48,168 bases of DNA from NCBI RefSeq assembly GCF_015206815.1, contig NZ_JADEXZ010000046.1, forward strand, positions 1 to 48,168, in the 5' to 3' direction. The notes beneath the pieces are model-generated. The model saw only the letters and a list, made by a program, of their open reading frames with translations. It was not told the origin of the DNA and searched no databases. The stretch comes from Fortiea sp. LEGE XX443. Lineage in GTDB: Bacteria; Cyanobacteriota; Cyanobacteriia; Cyanobacteriales; Nostocaceae. The translations under genes and the position numbers were made by a program. Positions 7,258 through 16,716 of the stretch are shown here, piece by piece (position 1 is the first letter of the stretch; the number at the start of each line of letters is the position of its first letter).

Positions 7258-9717
7258 TCAGACTTTAATTGATTCTGGAAACTGCCTTTTTAAAGCTGGG
7301 AAAACTGGACAAGGTGCTTGTTCTTGTAAATTGTCTGGTTTACTCCAAGTAAATGGTGCTTTCTGCGCCGCAGACATCCATAACAGGCGCTTGGCTCTCG
7401 TCATCGCCACATAAAGTAAACGGTACTCTTCAGCAGTTTTTAGATGTTTGGCTTGTTCCCAAGCTTGGGTAACATCGGGTATACCAGATTCTCCGTGAAG
7501 CGCGGCGCGAATTTGGGCGCGTGCGACTTCTGATAAGGTGAAGTCGCCTAAAAACTGGCTTTGAGGCGGAACCCAAAATCTACCAGGAATCAAGGTTTCA
7601 TGCAAAAAGGGAATGAAAACATAGTCCCAATCTAACCCTTTGGCTTTGTGCATGGTAATGATGGTGAGTTGATTAGGACGGGTATAATGTGCTTCTAAAT
7701 CTTCAGTTTCCACAGGCTCAAAGCGTTCTGAACTGACGATTTCGCTTAAAGCTCCCAACATTGCACCCATTGAACTACCACCAGCTATTTGCTGATTGAC
7801 TCGTTCTGCAAGTTTATCAGCCGTTGCTAATTCTGCTTGGTCGTAATTTAAAGCCAAAGCGAGGAAGGAAATTAATTGATAAAGGGGTAACTCCAAACGG
7901 GCGCGGAGTAAGCTACGGCAAAGGTGCGCGGCTTTTTCTACTGGTTCTGCTTGCGGTGCTGCTAAGGGGCTGGGATACAAAAACTCTTCTGGTAAACTAG
8001 CCAAGGCGTTAAGGTCTTGGGTAGGAATTAATTGCCGTTGTACTAATACTTCTAATGCAGCTTTGAGGTAATCGGGGGAGTGGGGGCGATCGCAAAATTG
8101 CAATAATGCTAAAATTTCTTGAGGTACGTGAGAACGGCGATCGCGTTCACCCACATCATAAAGCGTAATTTTATGCTCTTTGCATACAGGTGCAAGCATT
8201 TCTGCTAACCATCGGCCTTGGCGATTTTCTCTCACTAACACCGCCACACGGGTATTTGTGGGGTCTGGTATAAATAACTCCACTACTCTTTTTGCCAATA
8301 ATTCGACTGTGTGATGAATATCACGGGGGGTATATAGTTCTAGTCCTCTACCTTCTGGTTCAGGGTTGGCATTTTTTTGTGGGTCGTTATTATTGACTGG
8401 GTAAATTGTCTGCGGGCGGAAGGGAGAGGAAAGGGGAAAATGAGCAGATTTTTGATTTTTAGCGCCATAAAAACTATTCACCCATTCCAAGGCGAAGTTA
8501 GCCGCAGCGATGATAATTCTCGTACTACGTCCAGCTTGATTCATTGTTGCCAATCTTTCAACGCGATCGCACTCTTCGCAAAATTGGCGAAAATAAATAG
8601 GGTCGGCTGGTGTAAAAGTGGAGTTAATTGCTTGGTTAGGATCACCAACTCTCACCAGATTGAGTGCTGAGTGCTGAGTGCTGTTAGCGGTAGCGGGGCG
8701 TTCAGCCCGTGCTGAGTTGGAAGAATTATCTCTGTGTCTCCGTGTCTCCTTATCCCCGCATCTGTCATCTTCTCCATCACTTGCCAAAATTTCTAATAAC
8801 CGAGTCTGGAGGGGGCTAGAATCTTGTGCTTCGTCTTCAAAGACGGCGAAAACTTGATTTTGCTCAATGCGACGGGCGCTGTCATTTTTTAATACTCGTA
8901 GGGCGGCGAGAATCATATCGTCGTAGTCGATGAAGTCACGCGATCGCATTAAATTTTGGTATTGTTCGTACAACCCTGCCGCTATGCTTAAAATTGCATA
9001 TTCATCTGAGGTTTGTTGACTCCACTGTTGTAGTTGTTCTGGTGGTATCCCCGAACTTTTTGCTTCGTGAATTACTGTCGTTGCTAAATCTGGTAAAATT
9101 TCTGTTCGCAGTACAGATTGACGACGTAATCTTTCTGTTTCTTCACCGTCAAATTGTTGTCCTTCTAATAAACGAAAATATTTTTCGGGATGATTATTAA
9201 TCCATTGTTCTACGGCTGTGCGAATGAAGCGATGGCTTTGACTAGGGGTGATTAATGTCAGATTTTCTAACTGTAAACCTGATAAATCAGGGTAGCGACT
9301 AGCTATATTTAATGCTAGACCGTGTAGGGTATAAACAGCAAAACCTGTTTGGGGTAAAGATAAATCCTCCCGGAGATATTTACGGATTTTCGCTTTAATA
9401 TTAGCAGCAGCAGAACGAGTAAAGGTAACAACTACTAACTGGCGGTGAACAGATGAACGTGACTGCGCCAAGCGTTCATATTGACGCGCAATTGCGATCG
9501 CGGCGGCGGCAGCCATACCTGTAGATTTACCAGCACCAGGAACCGCAGAAACAGCTAATGGCCCAGATTCCCAATCACCCATCTGTTGTTGTCCTTGGCG
9601 CAGTCCATTACGGATTGTTAAAATCTTTTCTTGCAAAGACAAAACAGGCGATGACTGAGATAATTCCGATTGGGTAGATTTTAAAGGCACAGTAGCAGTA
9701 AAGTTAGTATCTGACAT
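7258..9717 (-). CDS. UvrD/PcrA-like superfamily 1 DNA helicase
   Basis: An 819-aa ATP-dependent helicase. SF1 motifs occur in order: Walker A AVPGAGKSTG (~60), motif Ia VVTFTRSAA, the Asp/Glu box VFEDEAQDSSPLQT (~293), motif III VRVGDPNQAIN (~360), motif V TIITMHKAKGLDWDYVF and motif VI YVAMTRAKRLLW (~785). The family unwinds 3'-to-5' in repair or recombination. It is longer than it needs to be between the Asp/Glu box and motif III: a hydrophilic linker (EDDRCGDKETRRHRD to TQHSALN) is encoded by low-complexity DNA that includes a GAGTGCT heptamer array. The stop codon also lies in heptamer-like DNA (TTCATACTTCAGAC). It is not canonical UvrD or PcrA (unusual motif spacing), so no symbol is given. 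Confidence 0.9.
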   Translation of the reverse strand: MSDTNFTATVPLKSTQSELSQSSPVLSLQEKILTIRNGLRQGQQQMGDWESGPLAVSAVPGAGKSTGMAAAAAIAIARQYERLAQSRSSVHRQLVVVTFTRSAAANIKAKIRKYLREDLSLPQTGFAVYTLHGLALNIASRYPDLSGLQLENLTLITPSQSHRFIRTAVEQWINNHPEKYFRLLEGQQFDGEETERLRRQSVLRTEILPDLATTVIHEAKSSGIPPEQLQQWSQQTSDEYAILSIAAGLYEQYQNLMRSRDFIDYDDMILAALRVLKNDSARRIEQNQVFAVFEDEAQDSSPLQTRLLEILASDGEDDRCGDKETRRHRDNSSNSARAERPATANSTQHSALNLVRVGDPNQAINSTFTPADPIYFRQFCEECDRVERLATMNQAGRSTRIIIAAANFALEWVNSFYGAKNQKSAHFPLSSPFRPQTIYPVNNNDPQKNANPEPEGRGLELYTPRDIHHTVELLAKRVVELFIPDPTNTRVAVLVRENRQGRWLAEMLAPVCKEHKITLYDVGERDRRSHVPQEILALLQFCDRPHSPDYLKAALEVLVQRQLIPTQDLNALASLPEEFLYPSPLAAPQAEPVEKAAHLCRSLLRARLELPLYQLISFLALALNYDQAELATADKLAERVNQQIAGGSSMGAMLGALSEIVSSERFEPVETEDLEAHYTRPNQLTIITMHKAKGLDWDYVFIPFLHETLIPGRFWVPPQSQFLGDFTLSEVARAQIRAALHGESGIPDVTQAWEQAKHLKTAEEYRLLYVAMTRAKRLLWMSAAQKAPFTWSKPDNLQEQAPCPVFPALKRQFPESIKV
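8662..8682. repeat. Heptamer STRR (GAGTGCT x3) inside the helicase gene
   Basis: Three perfect tandem GAGTGCT copies, next to other low-complexity sequence (CTCTGTGTCTCCGTGTCTCC at about 8730-8750) more typical of spacers in these genomes. Both are translated as part of the helicase linker. Confidence 0.85.
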
Positions 9718-9925
9718 GGTAAATTTTATACTTTGGGCAAATGGATAAAAACTAACAGGATTATGTTAAGAAAAATCAAGTATGTAAACTCTCTTATTTT
9801 TTGCCTCCTATCTAGCCCAAAAAAAGTATTAATGTCTAACAACTTAAATGTAATTTTTAAACCACCGAGACGAATAACGTTTGTATTTATGTGCATTTAT
9901 GGTGAAAAATTTCCATAGCTCAATA

Positions 9926-11620
9926 ATGATCAATAGCAAACTTTCTCTACATTATCTCGGTTTAGTTGGAGCGATCGCACTCGGTGCTGTCTTGCGCTTT
10001 TGGCATTTAGATTTAAAACCTTTATGGATGGATGAAGTGATTACTTCCATCTTTAGTTTAGGAAAAAATTATCATGATTTGCCTTTGGATGTGGTGTTTC
10101 CTCTGGAACGTGTACAAGAAATTTTTACTTTTAATCCAGGTGTAAGTTGCAACCAAATTGCCACAGATGTTGATACGCAGTCTACCCATCCACCGTTATT
10201 TTTCTGCGCGATGTATGAGTGGTTAGGTTGGATGAGTCCTTTGGGAACAGACTGGGTGGCGAAATTGCGATCGCTTCCGGCTTTATTTGGTGTCGCGACT
10301 ATCCCTGCAATTTACTGTCTAAATCGGCTTGCGTTTTCCAAAACTTCTGGAATTATAGCAGCCTTGGTTATGGCAACCTCGCCCTTTGCTGTTTACCTTT
10401 CCCAAGAGGCTAGACACTATACTGCGCCGATGTTTTTGATAACTTTATCCTTATTGGGATTGATGCAAATTCAGCAGGATATCTTTGAGCGATCGCGTCT
10501 GAGGATTTGGGTTTGGCTATCTTGGACAACTATTAATAGTATTTGTCTTTATATTCACTACTTTTTTGGACTGGCTTTAATTGCAGAAATTGCTACTTTA
10601 ATATTACTAATTTACAGATATAAGCTAGATATTTTAATCATAAATAAAATCTGGTTAGCTCTATTTATTTCTAGCAGTCTTGTTTTTCTCAGTTTTACTC
10701 CTTGGTTGCTAGTAATATTCAACCATGTTCAGCGTGCAGAAACAAATTGGTTAGCAACTCCTAACTACATTTCACCTCTATATCAGACTGTGATTAACTG
10801 GATATTGATGATAATTACTATACCTGTAGAAAATCAGCCTCTACCAGTTACTATTATTAGTGGATTTTTGATGGTAGTTTTTTTTATTTGGGTAGGACAG
10901 AAAGTATTCCAAGGCTGGCATATCTTATGCACACAAAATAAAACTAAAGTGCCTACAATGACACTTTTAATTTTTACCACTTTCGTACTTTTAGAATTTT
11001 TTATTATTATTTATTTATTTAGTAAAGATATTACTCTTGTTCCTAGATATAATTTTGTTTATTACCCCAGTTTCTGTGCGCTTTTAGCAGCTAGTATTAA
11101 CGTCAATAACAATTCTATAATCAAAAATAAAAAATTAATTCTAATATTGTTAACTGTTGGCACTGTTAGTTGTATTATTGTTGCTTCTAATCTAGCTTTT
11201 AAAAAGCCTTTTCAACCTGAAAAAGTGGCTCTAAATATAAATTTAGAGCCATCTATTCCAATCATGTTAGTTACCCGTTATGGCAGTTATCAAGATGTAG
11301 CACTAGGATTAAGTTTTGCTTTAGCTTTAGAACCGCTGAGAAATGCAGAAAAATTTGATAGCTTTGCGTTTATTAATCAAAACTCCCACATAACTCCTTT
11401 TTGGAAAAAACTTTCACAATTACCTATTCCATTTGCATCTAAACTAAATTTATGGATAGTAGCCCCTGGTTTGCGACGACGCGATTATCAACCGCAGGTT
11501 ACACTATCTGGAAAAACTGTTTGTCATATAGACCATACACAGCATTATCGTATAGGTATTCCCTATCAGCTTTATCGATGTAGTAAAGCAGAAGTTTCTA
11601 GCAGACAAATAAGTAGGTAA
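9926..11620 (+). CDS. GT39/ArnT-like membrane glycosyltransferase
   Basis: About 564 aa from the ATG at 9926 (the frame is open from 9881). The N-terminal part is diagnostic of the GT-C fold: first membrane helix ALGAVLRFWHLDLK, then PLWMDEV with the acidic pair expected in the first periplasmic loop. About ten further hydrophobic helices follow (e.g. WLSWTTINSICLYIHYFFGLA and TLLIFTTFVLLEFFIIIYLF). Such enzymes transfer sugars from polyprenyl-phosphate donors to lipids or proteins on the periplasmic face. The acceptor is unknown. The second half is notably AT-rich. The start is uncertain because no good ribosome-binding site precedes either candidate. It ends 19 bp before the convergent raf1 stop. 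Confidence 0.82.
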   Translation: MINSKLSLHYLGLVGAIALGAVLRFWHLDLKPLWMDEVITSIFSLGKNYHDLPLDVVFPLERVQEIFTFNPGVSCNQIATDVDTQSTHPPLFFCAMYEWLGWMSPLGTDWVAKLRSLPALFGVATIPAIYCLNRLAFSKTSGIIAALVMATSPFAVYLSQEARHYTAPMFLITLSLLGLMQIQQDIFERSRLRIWVWLSWTTINSICLYIHYFFGLALIAEIATLILLIYRYKLDILIINKIWLALFISSSLVFLSFTPWLLVIFNHVQRAETNWLATPNYISPLYQTVINWILMIITIPVENQPLPVTIISGFLMVVFFIWVGQKVFQGWHILCTQNKTKVPTMTLLIFTTFVLLEFFIIIYLFSKDITLVPRYNFVYYPSFCALLAASINVNNNSIIKNKKLILILLTVGTVSCIIVASNLAFKKPFQPEKVALNINLEPSIPIMLVTRYGSYQDVALGLSFALALEPLRNAEKFDSFAFINQNSHITPFWKKLSQLPIPFASKLNLWIVAPGLRRRDYQPQVTLSGKTVCHIDHTQHYRIGIPYQLYRCSKAEVSSRQISR

Positions 11621-11639
11621 GCATGAATATTTATGTTAA

Positions 11640-12725
11640 CTATTCATCAATCAGCCAAGGTTCTTTGGTGACTTCTTCATCCAAAATCCTCTTTGGACGC
11701 ACAATCACAATCACTTTTCCCAGGATGGAAATTTCTGGTTCAGTTTCCAGCCACTGAATGTCTAATTCCCCGTCATGATCGACTACAAAATAACTAGAAG
11801 CATCCCATTGACGTTGAGCGCGATCAACAACTATCAGTACTTCTTCTTTTGTGTTTTTTGCTTGATTAGGAAGGCGATCGCTATTCGCCAAAATCACTAC
11901 CGGATCTTCTGCATTTAACAGCACTTGCCAACCAGGTACTGGAACCCATGCTTGTTCCCCGGCAAACTTCACCATCTGAAATGGTTCAATTGCTGTAATT
12001 AAAGGGACAGCTTGTAAGTCTTGAGGTGTCAAAGGAAATTTACCTACAACCGGAACTATCCGAGGCAGTTGTTCTTCCGAATCCAGGCGGTAAAAGGGCA
12101 GTAGAGGAGCCGGGCGCTTGGGGACAACGCTAAAATCAACTAGTAGTTGCTCTAGTTGCTTCCTGGCTGAGTCGGTGTGAGCAAAACGCAATCCTTTAGC
12201 AATCAGACGCGATCGCTCTGCCAAATCGGAGTTTTGTCGGGCTAATTTCCATGCTTGGTAAGCAACTGCATCCCCAGCATGGGCAGAAAATCCTTCTGGT
12301 AAATTGCGTAACCAGGAATAATCTTTGATTGCTTTGGCTACTTCTCGCGCCCCGTCTAAATCAATTTTGTGAATGAACGTCAGTTCAGCCGCAGCCGCGC
12401 GTTCTTCTTGACTGAGCAAACGTAATTCATATAAAACATCACTACCTCGCGTTGCATAGTGCGATCGCGTCGCTTCTGATGCCCCGGCTTTTTCTATAGA
12501 GTTGTAGACTTGAGCGCCAACTACTACCTGATTTTGTTGAATCGGTTCAAATCCAGTTGCTTCAAAAATTTCTTGGGGATTGTAGCCAGATTTTTGCAGA
12601 GTGGCGATCGCTGTTCCCCATTCCACCCAATTACCTTGCTTTTGCCTAAGTTTGCGGAGTAACTCTTGTGCGTTATTGTTTGCAGAAGCGTCAGGATTTT
12701 GTGGGTTTAGTGGTAAGTCAGTCAT
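11640..12725 (-). CDS. raf1: RuBisCO accumulation factor 1 (assembly chaperone)
   Basis: A 361-aa protein matching cyanobacterial Raf1. The N-terminal helical domain (~20-200) has LLRKLRQKQGNWVEWG, the QKSGYNPQEIFEATGFEP helix and TFIHKIDLDGAREVAKAIKDY. The C-terminal beta domain (~215-350) contains LLPFYRLDSEEQLPRIVPV, WQVLLNAEDPVVILA and FVVDHDGELDIQWLETEPE. Raf1 dimers bind folded RbcL dimers and promote the RbcL8 core before RbcS joins. The gene stands alone; rbcLXS is not in the window. Identified by whole-length resemblance. Confidence 0.93.
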   Translation of the reverse strand: MTDLPLNPQNPDASANNNAQELLRKLRQKQGNWVEWGTAIATLQKSGYNPQEIFEATGFEPIQQNQVVVGAQVYNSIEKAGASEATRSHYATRGSDVLYELRLLSQEERAAAAELTFIHKIDLDGAREVAKAIKDYSWLRNLPEGFSAHAGDAVAYQAWKLARQNSDLAERSRLIAKGLRFAHTDSARKQLEQLLVDFSVVPKRPAPLLPFYRLDSEEQLPRIVPVVGKFPLTPQDLQAVPLITAIEPFQMVKFAGEQAWVPVPGWQVLLNAEDPVVILANSDRLPNQAKNTKEEVLIVVDRAQRQWDASSYFVVDHDGELDIQWLETEPEISILGKVIVIVRPKRILDEEVTKEPWLIDE

Positions 12726-12968
12726 AATCTGGAGTAGCAGCCTGTAGTGAAGGAGATTACTGAGAACTAATCGGCAAGTCTTATTCTAATCTTTAACAGC
12801 AGACTATCTCTACACTCTATCGCCAAACACAATTCTAGGTTATCAAATAGTACGCACAAGTTCTACATTTCACTTATCAGTAACTTCACGCAAGGCTTAC
12901 TCACTATATATCAACTAAGCTTGATGTAGAACATAACACTATAGTGAATTATTTACAGGAATTATCTC

Positions 12969-13925
12969 ATGGATAATCCCACGCTCGAAATAAATACAAG
13001 TCGTCGGCAAGTGGCTACTTTAGAAAGAGCAAAAAAGCTCAAAATATTGGTAGTTGACGATGAGCCTGATAACCTCGATCTACTTTATCGGACTTTTCGG
13101 CGCGATTTTAATGTTTTAAAAGCTGATAGCGGCATAAATGCTCTGGAAGTTTTGGCAACAGAAGGGGAAGTAGCAGTAATTATTTCCGATCAGCGAATGC
13201 CAGAAATGAAAGGAACTGAGTTTCTGAGTAAAACTGTGCCGCAGTTTCCCGATACAGTCAGGATTATCCTCACCGGCTTTACTGATATTGAGGACTTAGT
13301 TGAAGCGATTAATGCTGGACAAGTTTACAAATATATTACCAAGCCTTGGGACCCAGGAGAACTGAAGGCAGTAGTTCAAAGGGCAGCAGAAACTTACGAT
13401 TTGCTGAAGCAACGCACAGAAGAACTACGCCGCGCCAATGCTCAAATGGCTTTATTGTCTGTGTTAGTACAAGTTACCCAAGCAGCAGAAACCTTAGAGT
13501 CAATCTTGGAACCCATAGCTACAGCCTTTAGTGATAGTTTCGCTGCTGATGGCTGTATTTTGCAGTTAGTTGAGGGAAATCAATTAGCCAACATCCAAGG
13601 TTCTTATAGCCGTGTTGGTACTATAGTAAACTGGCTAGACAAAGACCTGTTGTTAAATGAGGCGATCGCTACTGGCAAGATGCAAGTGACTTTGAATGTC
13701 GCCAAAGACTCTAAACTAGCCGGACTGTCTCACTATCAAGATACAGGTGTACAAGCACATTTAGTTATCCCAATAACCTACCGGAATGGTATGTTAGGGG
13801 TGTTGTCACTCCAGTGGAAACAACCTTGCTCTTTGCGAGAAGATGAACTGAACCTCATTAATTTATCAGCACAGTTGGTAGCGATCGCACTTACTAGTAG
13901 TCGTTGCTATCAGTCCACTCAGTAG
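12969..13925 (+). CDS. Response regulator with REC and GAF domains
   Basis: A 318-aa signalling protein. Residues ~24-145 are a receiver domain: KILVVDDEPDN, phosphoacceptor Asp in IISDQRMPEMKG (~74), ILTGFTD and lysine in ITKPWDPGEL. A short coiled linker (LLKQRTEELRRANAQMALL) leads to a GAF domain (~165-312) ending LREDELNLINLSAQLVAIAL. There is no output domain for DNA binding or catalysis, so it likely passes a signal to a partner kinase or cyclase. The SDQRMP-type receiver is common in RpfG/HD-GYP-like regulators. Only a 73-bp heptamer-rich spacer separates it from menG, so co-transcription is possible. Confidence 0.9.
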   Translation: MDNPTLEINTSRRQVATLERAKKLKILVVDDEPDNLDLLYRTFRRDFNVLKADSGINALEVLATEGEVAVIISDQRMPEMKGTEFLSKTVPQFPDTVRIILTGFTDIEDLVEAINAGQVYKYITKPWDPGELKAVVQRAAETYDLLKQRTEELRRANAQMALLSVLVQVTQAAETLESILEPIATAFSDSFAADGCILQLVEGNQLANIQGSYSRVGTIVNWLDKDLLLNEAIATGKMQVTLNVAKDSKLAGLSHYQDTGVQAHLVIPITYRNGMLGVLSLQWKQPCSLREDELNLINLSAQLVAIALTSSRCYQSTQ

Positions 13926-13928
13926 TTA

Positions 13929-13949
13929 TTTGTCATTTGTCCGTTGTCT
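13929..13949. repeat. Heptamer STRR (TTTGTCN) between REC-GAF gene and menG
   Basis: TTTGTCA, TTTGTCC and GTTGTCT in tandem, starting three bases after the stop codon of the REC-GAF gene. Degenerate copies continue towards menG. Confidence 0.65.
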
Positions 13950-13998
13950 TTGGCTTGTGACGAATGACTTTTGAATAATAACTGTTGAATATTTACCA

Positions 13999-14691
13999 AT
14001 GAATCAAGACGTTCGCGCCATTTTTGACAGTATTGCCCCAGTATATGACCAGCTAAATAATTGGTTAAGTCTGGGACAACACCGGATATGGAAGGAAATG
14101 GCTATTAAATGGACTGGTGCTAAACCTGGAGACACTTGTATTGATTTATGTTGCGGAAGCGGCGATTTAGCATTGCGTTTAGCACGGCGCGTAGGCAAAA
14201 CAGGACATGTTTATGGTGTGGATTTTTCCCCTAACCTACTCACCACTGCTCAAGAACGTTCCCAACTACAATACCCCCAACCGCCTGTAACTTGGGTAGA
14301 AGCTGATGTTCTCAATTTGCCCTTTGAAAATAACCAATTTGATGCGGCGACAATGGGTTATGGGTTAAGAAATGTTACAGATATTCCCCGCAGCCTCAAA
14401 GAGATTCACCGTGTTCTTCAGCCAGGTGGTAAGGCTGCTATTTTAGACTTTCATCGACCAAATAATCAGCAATTGCGCGCTTTTCAGCAGTGGTATTTGG
14501 ACTCTATAGTTGTACCAATGGCTGAAAATATGGGTTTAAGAGAACAGTATGCCTATATCAGCCCCAGCTTAGATCGCTTTCCGACAGGAGATGTACAAAT
14601 GGAATTAGCCCGTCAAGCTGGTTTTGCATCAGTTACACACTACCCCATTGTGAACGGTATGATGGGAGTGCTGGTAGTCAGTAAATTTTAG
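13999..14691 (+). CDS. menG: Demethylphylloquinone/menaquinone-type C-methyltransferase
   Basis: A 230-aa class I SAM methyltransferase of the UbiE/MenG family. N-terminal VRAIFDSIAPVYDQLNNWLSLGQHRIWK is the family signature; SAM motif I is CIDLCCGSGDLALRLA (~50-65), then YGVDFSPNLL, VEADVLNLPF and NQFDAATMGYGLRNVTD. In cyanobacteria this enzyme does the last ring methylation of phylloquinone, the electron carrier A1 of photosystem I. The ATG at 13999 follows a heptamer-repeat spacer. UbiE proper is unlikely since cyanobacteria lack ubiquinone. Confidence 0.93.
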   Translation: MNQDVRAIFDSIAPVYDQLNNWLSLGQHRIWKEMAIKWTGAKPGDTCIDLCCGSGDLALRLARRVGKTGHVYGVDFSPNLLTTAQERSQLQYPQPPVTWVEADVLNLPFENNQFDAATMGYGLRNVTDIPRSLKEIHRVLQPGGKAAILDFHRPNNQQLRAFQQWYLDSIVVPMAENMGLREQYAYISPSLDRFPTGDVQMELARQAGFASVTHYPIVNGMMGVLVVSKF

Positions 14692-14796
14692 ATTTGAGAT
14701 TTTGGATTGGCTTTGCTGGCAAATAAGCAGAAATAATTCAGAAATTAATCTCTTCGTCTAAATTCCCAAACTCAAAATTGGCAAGTCCAAAATCCT

Positions 14797-16044
14797 GTGG
14801 ATTGGTCTCAGTCTCATCTTTGGCTTTATGTATCTCCCCCAATACTGGGCGGGATAATTGGCTATTTCACAAATGATATAGCCATCAAAATGTTATTTCG
14901 TCCCTACCGAGCAATTTATATTGCTGGACGACGAGTGCCTTTCACTCCTGGTTTGATTCCCCGCAATCAGGAACGTCTGGCTAAAAATATTTCTAGTACA
15001 ATTATGGGTTCGCTGCTCACGCCAGAGGAATTACAAAATTTGGCGCGGCGCTTGTTGCAAACAGAACGAGTACAAGCAGCAATTTTGTGGTTATTACGTC
15101 TAGCAATTGAACAAATCAAAGCCGATAAAAACCAAAAAAGCGCCAAAATTGTGGCAGGAATTTTGCGCGATTTGTTGGGAGAATCTTTACCACGATTACT
15201 GAAAGTTTTAGCACGAAGGGAAGACTTTTTAGAAGCGCAAATAAATCAAATCTTTGATCAAATACTGCTAGATTTACAACTGACTGACGAACAAGCTACG
15301 CGTCTAGCTGATTGGTTGTTGCAGACAGTTTTACCACCAGATGTGTTACGACAGGCAATTGTTGATTTTTTAACTGATCGCACAATTCAAATTATCGATG
15401 AAAGCTTTCGAGAAAAAACCAGTGGGACTTATTGGGTAGTAGCAAATCTGTTTGGCTTACGCAATACTCTCACCAGACTGAGAACTTTTTGTTTAGATGA
15501 GAAAGAGGCTACCAATGCTCGCTTGCTAGAATTAACTCAAGATTTGCAAGTGCGCGATCGCCTCAAAAAAATCCTCCAAAATTTATCATTACAAAACTTG
15601 CCAATCGGCACGGTACGTCAGTTACGCAAAACCACACGGGAAACCGTTCGCCAATATATTCAAACCAGTGGAAGTGATTTGTTAAAAGGATTCACAGATT
15701 CTGTTAACTGGGAAAATATTGCCACACTGCTATTAAATCGGCTGAGTGCTTCACCTGTTGTCAGTTCTTCTTTAGAAGTTGTCAGCCTAGAATTAGCCTT
15801 GATTTTAGAGCGTTATTTAGAAAAAGATTTAGAAGTTATTGTGGCTCAAGTGATTCCTATTTTATCAATCGATCAAGTAATTATTGACCGTGTAAAATCA
15901 ACTTCTCCTGCTGATTTAGAAGCAGCAATTGAAGGAATTGTTAAAAATGAATTACAGGCGATCGTGACTTTAGGCGGTGTCTTAGGTTTTGTTGTTGGGT
16001 TATTCCAGACAGTATTTTTGCTATTGAGTCAGCAGTCATTATAA
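14797..16044 (+). CDS. DUF445 family membrane protein
   Basis: A 415-aa protein with a GTG start (14797; no nearer ATG gives the conserved N-terminus). It has an N-terminal membrane helix followed by the family hallmark [23 protein letters not shown] and [20 protein letters not shown] long helical region follows, and a C-terminal membrane helix ([19 protein letters not shown]). This layout, with helices at both ends and a helical domain between, is that of the YheB/DUF445 group, whose role is not established. The spacer after menG is 105 bp; co-transcription cannot be judged. Confidence 0.9.
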   Translation: MDWSQSHLWLYVSPPILGGIIGYFTNDIAIKMLFRPYRAIYIAGRRVPFTPGLIPRNQERLAKNISSTIMGSLLTPEELQNLARRLLQTERVQAAILWLLRLAIEQIKADKNQKSAKIVAGILRDLLGESLPRLLKVLARREDFLEAQINQIFDQILLDLQLTDEQATRLADWLLQTVLPPDVLRQAIVDFLTDRTIQIIDESFREKTSGTYWVVANLFGLRNTLTRLRTFCLDEKEATNARLLELTQDLQVRDRLKKILQNLSLQNLPIGTVRQLRKTTRETVRQYIQTSGSDLLKGFTDSVNWENIATLLLNRLSASPVVSSSLEVVSLELALILERYLEKDLEVIVAQVIPILSIDQVIIDRVKSTSPADLEAAIEGIVKNELQAIVTLGGVLGFVVGLFQTVFLLLSQQSL

Positions 16045-16065
16045 AGGTAAAACAGAGGCGATCGC

Positions 16066-16641
16066 TTAACTCAAAATCTGGGCTAAATCTAAAATAAATC
16101 CTGATAAAACATCCTCTCCACTCAAGCTACTAGGAGATTGTAAAACCTCAACTTCTTGCCCCAATCGATAAATTTCCACTCGTTGATTTTGAGGATCAAT
16201 CAGCCAGGCTAAACGTACACCATTATCAATATATTCTTGCATTTTGCGTTGTAGTAGTTGCAAGCTATCTGTAGCAGAGCGCAACTCGATCACAAAATCA
16301 GGAGCCATTGGTAAAAACTTGGCTGGATTAGGATTTAAGGCTTCTATGCGTTCTTTTTTCACCCAAGCCGCATCAGGCGAACGAGTTGCACCATTGGGAA
16401 GAATGAAACCTGTAGAAGAATCGAAAACTAAACCTGTACCATCAGCTTCTGCCCAGTTACTCAAGCGTTGGTTTAAACGGCTATTGCGATTTCCACTTTC
16501 CCAACCTGTTGGTGGCATGATAATTAATTCTCCCTGGGCTGTGCGTTCAAAACGTAAGTCTCGATTATTTTGACAAATTTCAAAAAACTGATCGTCTGTT
16601 AACTCAATAGTGGGGCTGAGGTTGAGAATCAAAGCAGTCAT
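16066..16641 (-). CDS. Uma2 family (DUF820) putative endonuclease
   Basis: A 191-aa protein of the Uma2/DUF820 group, expanded in cyanobacteria and having a PD-(D/E)XK nuclease fold. Visible elements are LTDDQFFEICQNN, ELIIMPPTGWESG, GLVFDSSTGFILPNG, RSPDAAWVKKERI (catalytic Asp region) and PDFVIELRSATDSLQLLQRKMQEYIDNG, where the E-x-R in place of E-x-K is within family variation. The final AWLIDPQNQRVEIYRLG is typical. Function in the cell is unknown; many copies per genome suggest selfish or regulatory roles. Stop codon is 21 bp from the convergent DUF445 gene. Confidence 0.9.
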   Translation of the reverse strand: MTALILNLSPTIELTDDQFFEICQNNRDLRFERTAQGELIIMPPTGWESGNRNSRLNQRLSNWAEADGTGLVFDSSTGFILPNGATRSPDAAWVKKERIEALNPNPAKFLPMAPDFVIELRSATDSLQLLQRKMQEYIDNGVRLAWLIDPQNQRVEIYRLGQEVEVLQSPSSLSGEDVLSGFILDLAQILS

Positions 16642-16695
16642 ATTTGTTCCTCAATATTGATAACTTTTAGCCTAACAGCAAATTGCTAAGTCGTC

Positions 16696-16716
16696 TTGAC
16701 TGTTGACTCTTGACTA
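16696..16716. repeat. Heptamer STRR (TTGACTN) after the HD-hydrolase gene
   Basis: TTGACTG, TTGACTC and TTGACTA in tandem; the last copy overlaps the stop region of the leftward HD phosphohydrolase gene (its stop is at 16714-16716). Confidence 0.75.
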
